Position numbers and translations under genes: made by a program
Origin: Lentisphaerota bacterium
Lineage (GTDB): Bacteria > Verrucomicrobiota > Lentisphaeria > Victivallales > Victivallaceae
DNA length: 35,104 bases
NCBI GenBank assembly: GCA_015061815.1
Contig: SUVW01000018.1
Location: 23,703-58,806 of the forward strand
Direction of reading: 5' to 3'
The notes under the pieces: model-generated
Databases searched by the model: none
Told to the model about the DNA's origin: nothing
The model's input: only the letters and a program-made list of their open reading frames with translations
Shown here: piece after piece, positions 31,319 to 35,104 of the stretch
Position numbering within the stretch: position 1 is the stretch's first letter
How the letters are laid out: each line of letters begins with the position of its first letter

Positions 31319-33154
31319 ATGAAAAAAATCAAATTTATGGATTGTTCGTTCCGTGACGGTTTCCAGTCCTGTCTCGGCGCCCGTGTAAAAACAGAAGATT
31401 TCCTGCCGGCATTGGATGCTGCGGTGAAAGCCGGAATCAATTATATCGAAATCGGTGGAGGAGCCCGCTTCCAGGCTTTGTATTTCTACTGTCAGGAAGA
31501 TGCTTTTGAAATGATGGATAAGTGGCGTGCCACCGTTGGTCCGGATGTCAATTTGCAGACTCTTTCACGGGGTGTGAATGTGGTCGGTCTTTCCAGTCAG
31601 TCCAGTGATATTATTGATCTGCATGCCAAGCTTTTCAAAAAACACGGTATTACCACCATCCGTAACTTCGATGCGCTCAACGATGTCCGCAATCTTGAAG
31701 TTTCCGGTCGGGCGATCGCCAAACACGGCTTGAAACATCAGGTCACCGTGACCATGATGGGACTGGCTCCCAACTTGACTGAAGCTTACGCTCATACTCC
31801 GAAATTCTATATCGACCGTTTGAATGAGATTCTTGCTTCCGGAATTCCGTTTGACAGTGTTGCATTCAAAGATGCTTCCGGCACCAGCACTCCGGCGACA
31901 GTTTTTGAAACCATCAAAATGGCCCGTGAGATCCTTGATGCCAATTACGGAAAAGGCGCGAAAGAGATCCAGTTCCATACTCACGATACCGCCGGTATGG
32001 CCGTTGCCTGCAATATGGCGGCTATTGAAGCCGGTGCGGACGTGATCGACCTTGCCATGAGTCCGTTGTCCGGTGGCACCTGTGAGGCGGATATTCTGGT
32101 CATGTATCAGCGTTTGCGCGGGACGGATTATACCCTTGATGTTGATCCGGAAAAAATTCTCGGAGTGGAAAAAATCTTTGAAAAATGCATGGATAAGTAT
32201 TTCATGCCGCCTGAATCAATGCAGGTTTCTCCGAAAATCATCTTTTCCCCCATGCCCGGTGGCGCATTGACCGCCAATACCCAGATGATGCGCGACAACA
32301 AGTGCCTGGATAAATACGACAAATGTATCGAAGAGATGCGTGAAGTTGTAGCCAAGGGCGGTTTCGGAACCAGCGTGACCCCGGTCAGCCAGTTCTATTT
32401 CCAGCAGGCTTTCCGTAATGCCATGCAGGGCAAAAATCCCGATGGTTCCTGGAAAATGGACCCCAACGGTTATGGAAAAATGGTACTCGGATATTTCGGC
32501 AAAACCCCGGTGGCTCCTGATCCGGAACTGGTGAAATGGGCCAGTGAACAACTCGGTATGGAACCGACTGACAAAGCAGTGGTCGAAATCAACGATGCCA
32601 ATCCGAAATTGGGTGTTGCCTACAATACTGAATTGTTGAAAGAGAACGGTTTGGAAGTTACCGAGGAAAATATTTTCATCGCAGCTGCCTGTGGAGAAAA
32701 GGGAATCAACTTCCTCAAAGGCGACAAGCCGATGGGTATCCGTTATAAAGAGGAAGAAAAACCGGCCGCCAAAAAGGGCGCGCAGACCTATACCGCCAGT
32801 GTCAACGGTACCAATGTGGTCGTTGAACTCAATGCCGCCGGTGATGCTTATACCGCCAAAGTCAACGGTAAGAGCTTTGATGTGAAATTGACCGAAGGAG
32901 CTGTTGCTGCAGCGGCGGCACCTGCCGCTTCTGCCGGAGCCGCCAGCGCGATGACCAGTCCGTTGCCGGGAACTGTTACCAAGATTTTGGTGAAAGCCGG
33001 TGATCAGGTCAAAAACGGTGATACGGTCATGGTTCTTGAGGCAATGAAAATGGAAACCCCGATCGCAGCAGATAAAGACGGTGTGATCGCTTCGGTCGAT
33101 GTCGCTGTCGGCGCGGTTGTCGCTGAAGGTGACAGTCTGGTTACCATCGGATAA
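31319..33154 (+). CDS. oadA: Oxaloacetate (or related) decarboxylase alpha subunit, biotin carrier at C-terminus
   Basis: Carboxyltransferase that moves CO2 from a 2-oxo acid to biotin for decarboxylation by the beta subunit. 611 residues: TIM-barrel carboxyltransferase domain (1-about 300), conserved C-terminal domain ([12 protein letters not shown]), Ala-rich linker, then a biotinyl domain (EAMKMETP, biotin Lys577). Metal and active-site residues are visible: D8, HTHD (220-223), Lys184 in FKDASG. The N-terminal motif is [10 protein letters not shown] and the pocket reads EIGGGARF, where classic OadA and pyruvate carboxylase have DTTLRDAHQS and EVWGGATF. It may therefore use a different substrate, although genes and subunits are otherwise standard. 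Confidence 0.88.
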   Translation: MKKIKFMDCSFRDGFQSCLGARVKTEDFLPALDAAVKAGINYIEIGGGARFQALYFYCQEDAFEMMDKWRATVGPDVNLQTLSRGVNVVGLSSQSSDIIDLHAKLFKKHGITTIRNFDALNDVRNLEVSGRAIAKHGLKHQVTVTMMGLAPNLTEAYAHTPKFYIDRLNEILASGIPFDSVAFKDASGTSTPATVFETIKMAREILDANYGKGAKEIQFHTHDTAGMAVACNMAAIEAGADVIDLAMSPLSGGTCEADILVMYQRLRGTDYTLDVDPEKILGVEKIFEKCMDKYFMPPESMQVSPKIIFSPMPGGALTANTQMMRDNKCLDKYDKCIEEMREVVAKGGFGTSVTPVSQFYFQQAFRNAMQGKNPDGSWKMDPNGYGKMVLGYFGKTPVAPDPELVKWASEQLGMEPTDKAVVEINDANPKLGVAYNTELLKENGLEVTEENIFIAAACGEKGINFLKGDKPMGIRYKEEEKPAAKKGAQTYTASVNGTNVVVELNAAGDAYTAKVNGKSFDVKLTEGAVAAAAAPAASAGAASAMTSPLPGTVTKILVKAGDQVKNGDTVMVLEAMKMETPIAADKDGVIASVDVAVGAVVAEGDSLVTIG

Positions 33155-33167
33155 GGGAATGCAGAAA

Positions 33168-34826
33168 ATGAGTATATTCAAAAAAATCAGTTTCGCACTG
33201 ATTGTCGGTGTGGTGGCAGTTTTGACTGCTGCCGCGACGGAATGTGCGGATAAAAAAGAGTGCACTGCTGATTGTAAAAATACCATAGAAGTGCCTTTCG
33301 GAGCAGTTTTGGATTCCAAAAGCAGTGATTCTGTTTTTGAATGGTATAAGACCGCTGATGGCAAACGTTACCTTAAGTATGTTGCAGAAAAACCGGCAAC
33401 AATCTACACCGTAACGATTCCTTATGATGGAGTTTGTGCTCCCGGACGTCAGATGATGATGTATCATCCGCAGGGATACAGCAAAGGTATTCTCAAATCC
33501 ACCGTAGCCATTAAAAGAGTCAAATTGGCCGATTGCGTAAAAGATGCCGGAACTTTGCTGCCGGGGACGGTGCTTGGTGAATTCGAAGCTATTGAAATGG
33601 CTCAAAGTGCTGTCGCCGGAAGTGGTGAACAGGGTAAGCTCAGCGGTTGGGGAGACACTTTCGTTTCTCTCTGGCAGAGTACCGGTATTTACGATTTGTA
33701 CCGTCAAACGACTGCTGATTTTTCCTCGACCTGGACTCTCGGTTTGGGACGGGTGTTGATGATGCTGGTGGCTTTGGTGCTGATTTATCTGGCAATCGTC
33801 AAAGAATTTGAACCGTTGCTGCTGCTGCCGATCGGTTTCGGTGCTTTGCTGGCAAATATTCCGTTGGCCGGAATTTCCGGACCGGATGGTTTGCAGGGAT
33901 TGGTTTTTGAGGTCGGTATCAACAGCGGTGTATTTCCGTTACTGATCTTCCTTGGTGTCGGAGCAATGACAGACTTTGCCCCGTTGATCGCCAATCCGCG
34001 CACTGCTCTGCTTGGCGGTGCGGCGCAGTTCGGTATTTTCTCCGCTCTGCTCGGTGCTTTGGCTCTTGGTGCGATCGGTATTGATTTCGATTTGAAAGAT
34101 GCTGCCAGTATTGGTATCATCGGGGGTGCTGACGGTCCGACAAGTATTTATCTTACCAGCCGTCTTTCTCCGAAATTGCTCGGAGCTGTGGCGGTGGCAG
34201 CCTACAGCTATATGGCGTTGGTTCCGATCATTCAGCCGCCGATCATGCGGCTGCTGACCACTGAAGCAGAACGCAAGATCCGGATGACTACACTGCGTCC
34301 GGTAAGCAAAATCGAAAAGGTGTGTTTCCCTATTCTCATTACTTTGCTTTGCGCGCTGCTGTTGCCGGATGCTGCTCCGTTGATCGGTATGCTGATGTTT
34401 GGTAACCTGCTTAAAGAAAGCGGCGTGACGGAGCGTTTGAATCAGACCGCCCAGAATGCGCTGATCAATATCGTTACCATCTTTCTGGGAATTGCTGTCG
34501 GCAGTAAATTGTCCGCCGATCAATTCCTGTCAGTTCAGACATTGGGGATCCTCTTCCTCGGAGCGGTTGCATTCAGTATCGGTACTGCGGCCGGAGTGTT
34601 GTTCGCCAAGCTGATGAATTGTTTCAGCAAGACCAAGATCAATCCGTTGATCGGTTCTGCCGGTGTGTCAGCTGTGCCGATGGCGGCCCGAGTAGCCAAT
34701 AAAGTCGGTCAGGAATGTGATCCGCACAACTTCCTGTTGATGCATGCTATGGGGCCCAACGTCGCCGGAGTTATCGGTTCGGCGGTCGCGGCCGGAGTGT
34801 TGCTCAATATGCTGAAAAATCTGTGA
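33168..34826 (+). CDS. oadB: Na+-translocating decarboxylase beta subunit with N-terminal extension
   Basis: Membrane subunit that decarboxylates carboxybiotin and pumps Na+ outward. 552 residues from ATG 33168 (AAGGGA 9 nt upstream); a frame further upstream overlaps oadA and is unlikely. Residues 1-24 look like a signal peptide or anchor, 25 to about 163 form an extra domain with five Cys (26, 32, 36, 90, 123), and the usual OadB core follows, including GGADGPTS (319-326), GNLLKESGV, and the C-terminal [15 protein letters not shown]. OadB proteins are normally about 380-430 residues, so the extension is roughly 130-160 residues of additional sequence. Last gene before the terminator. Confidence 0.9.
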   Translation: MSIFKKISFALIVGVVAVLTAAATECADKKECTADCKNTIEVPFGAVLDSKSSDSVFEWYKTADGKRYLKYVAEKPATIYTVTIPYDGVCAPGRQMMMYHPQGYSKGILKSTVAIKRVKLADCVKDAGTLLPGTVLGEFEAIEMAQSAVAGSGEQGKLSGWGDTFVSLWQSTGIYDLYRQTTADFSSTWTLGLGRVLMMLVALVLIYLAIVKEFEPLLLLPIGFGALLANIPLAGISGPDGLQGLVFEVGINSGVFPLLIFLGVGAMTDFAPLIANPRTALLGGAAQFGIFSALLGALALGAIGIDFDLKDAASIGIIGGADGPTSIYLTSRLSPKLLGAVAVAAYSYMALVPIIQPPIMRLLTTEAERKIRMTTLRPVSKIEKVCFPILITLLCALLLPDAAPLIGMLMFGNLLKESGVTERLNQTAQNALINIVTIFLGIAVGSKLSADQFLSVQTLGILFLGAVAFSIGTAAGVLFAKLMNCFSKTKINPLIGSAGVSAVPMAARVANKVGQECDPHNFLLMHAMGPNVAGVIGSAVAAGVLLNMLKNL

Positions 34827-34845
34827 AGATCGTATTCAGTTGATT

Positions 34846-34876
34846 AAAGCGTCAGGAGAGATCCTGGCGCTTTTTT
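34846..34876 (+). terminator. Rho-independent terminator after oadB
   Basis: A 12-bp stem with one G-U pair, 4-nt GAGA loop, right arm ending in CGCT, then six T. 20 nt past the oadB stop. One of the clearest terminators here. Confidence 0.88.
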
Positions 34877-34900
34877 ATTATATCGCTTCAGCGTAAAAAA

Positions 34901-35104
34901 ACTACCGGCTGCGCCGGTATGTTGCCGAATAGCTTCAGCTTCAAGTTTACAAAAAGTAAACCCCATGCTATGTTATATTTGGTTCGCCAACCAACATAAA
35001 TCGCAAGGAGTTTACAGTAATGAATGACAATTTATCACACACTAGTTGGAAATGCAAGTACCATATTGTATTTGCCCCCAAATATCGCAGAAAAACTATC
35101 TATG
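34901..35104 (+). mobile_element. Left part of an IS200/IS605-type insertion sequence
   Basis: Contains three hairpins before the transposase start: a 7-bp stem at 34903-34919 (TACCGGC/GCCGGTA), a 6-bp stem at 34945-34961 (GTTTAC/GTAAAC) and a 6-bp stem at 34979-34994. IS200-type elements lack inverted terminal repeats and use such subterminal hairpins. The exact left end cannot be fixed; it lies between the oadB terminator and 34903. The right part is outside the window. Confidence 0.65.
35020..35104 (+). CDS. tnpA: IS200/IS605-family transposase TnpA, 5' part only
   Basis: Only 28 residues are visible, starting at ATG 35020 with AAGGAG upstream. They read TSWKCKYHIVFAPKYRRK, the conserved opening of the Y1/HUH single-strand transposase TnpA, in which the KYRRK run is distinctive. 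The catalytic HUH motif and Tyr are beyond the edge. The window ends within the gene, so intactness cannot be judged. Confidence 0.85.
   Translation, partial: MNDNLSHTSWKCKYHIVFAPKYRRKTIY

Noticed and set aside
32216..33364. Long (382-codon) open frame on the minus strand opposite oadA and oadB
   Set aside because: It is antisense to two clear genes, has no family resemblance and low-complexity composition, and its length follows from the codon bias of oadA.

Overview
The window looks like a chromosomal segment of a Gram-negative, probably anaerobic bacterium. The evidence is the lipoprotein machinery and lipoproteins, a TolC-type outer-membrane protein, type IV pilus ATPases, a biotin-dependent Na+-pumping decarboxylase and a clostridial-style EtfBA/acyl-CoA dehydrogenase set. 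Moderate GC, many CCGG-containing codons and this gene mix suggest a PVC-type lineage such as Lentisphaerota. That placement is an inference from general resemblance, not from a search.

Layout. 1-3023 (minus strand): a Na+/phosphate cotransporter cut by the left edge, a doubtful small ORF and an MFS transporter, separated by a compact terminator/promoter/dyad region. 3140-4213 (+): an acyltransferase-3 membrane protein. 4212-8278 (minus): one operon, etfB-etfA-acyl-CoA dehydrogenase-rpoZ, with a promoter at its head and a strong terminator at its end. 8321-12089 (+): two PilT-family ATPases, signal peptidase I and a membrane-anchored hypothetical protein. 12091-17093 (+): two successive amino-acid ABC importer cassettes, each a substrate-binding/permease fusion followed by its ATPase, then a small lipoprotein. 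17102-21046 (+): a TolC-like protein, peptide deformylase, a DUF1189-like membrane protein and a bacterial CDC123-family ATP-grasp protein. These converge on trxB and a YgjP-type metallopeptidase (minus, 21043-22624).

22901-25577 (+): a ROK repressor, glucosamine-6-phosphate deaminase and a histidine phosphatase, closed by a clear terminator. 25606-28223 (minus): an overlapping trio of a DUF368 lipid-carrier transporter, lgt and an RluD-type pseudouridine synthase, preceded by tRNA-Gln(TTG). 28521-34876 (+): a secreted hypothetical protein, an ABC-2 permease, biotin ligase, then oadG-oadA-oadB and a strong terminator. Biotin ligase directly upstream of the biotin-carrying decarboxylase makes functional sense. 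The right edge cuts into an IS200/IS605-type TnpA element that begins just after that terminator.

Most notable unexplained signals: (i) a 24-nt imperfect-dyad motif found three times (8380-8403, 12136-12159, 22668-22691), each time 42-43 nt before the start codon of an unrelated gene; (ii) a bacterial relative of the eukaryotic eIF2-assembly factor CDC123; (iii) an OadB subunit with about 160 extra N-terminal exported residues; (iv) two matched TTGA-N4-TCAA dyads around a strong promoter at 1601-1659. No CRISPR array, rRNA or prophage is visible.
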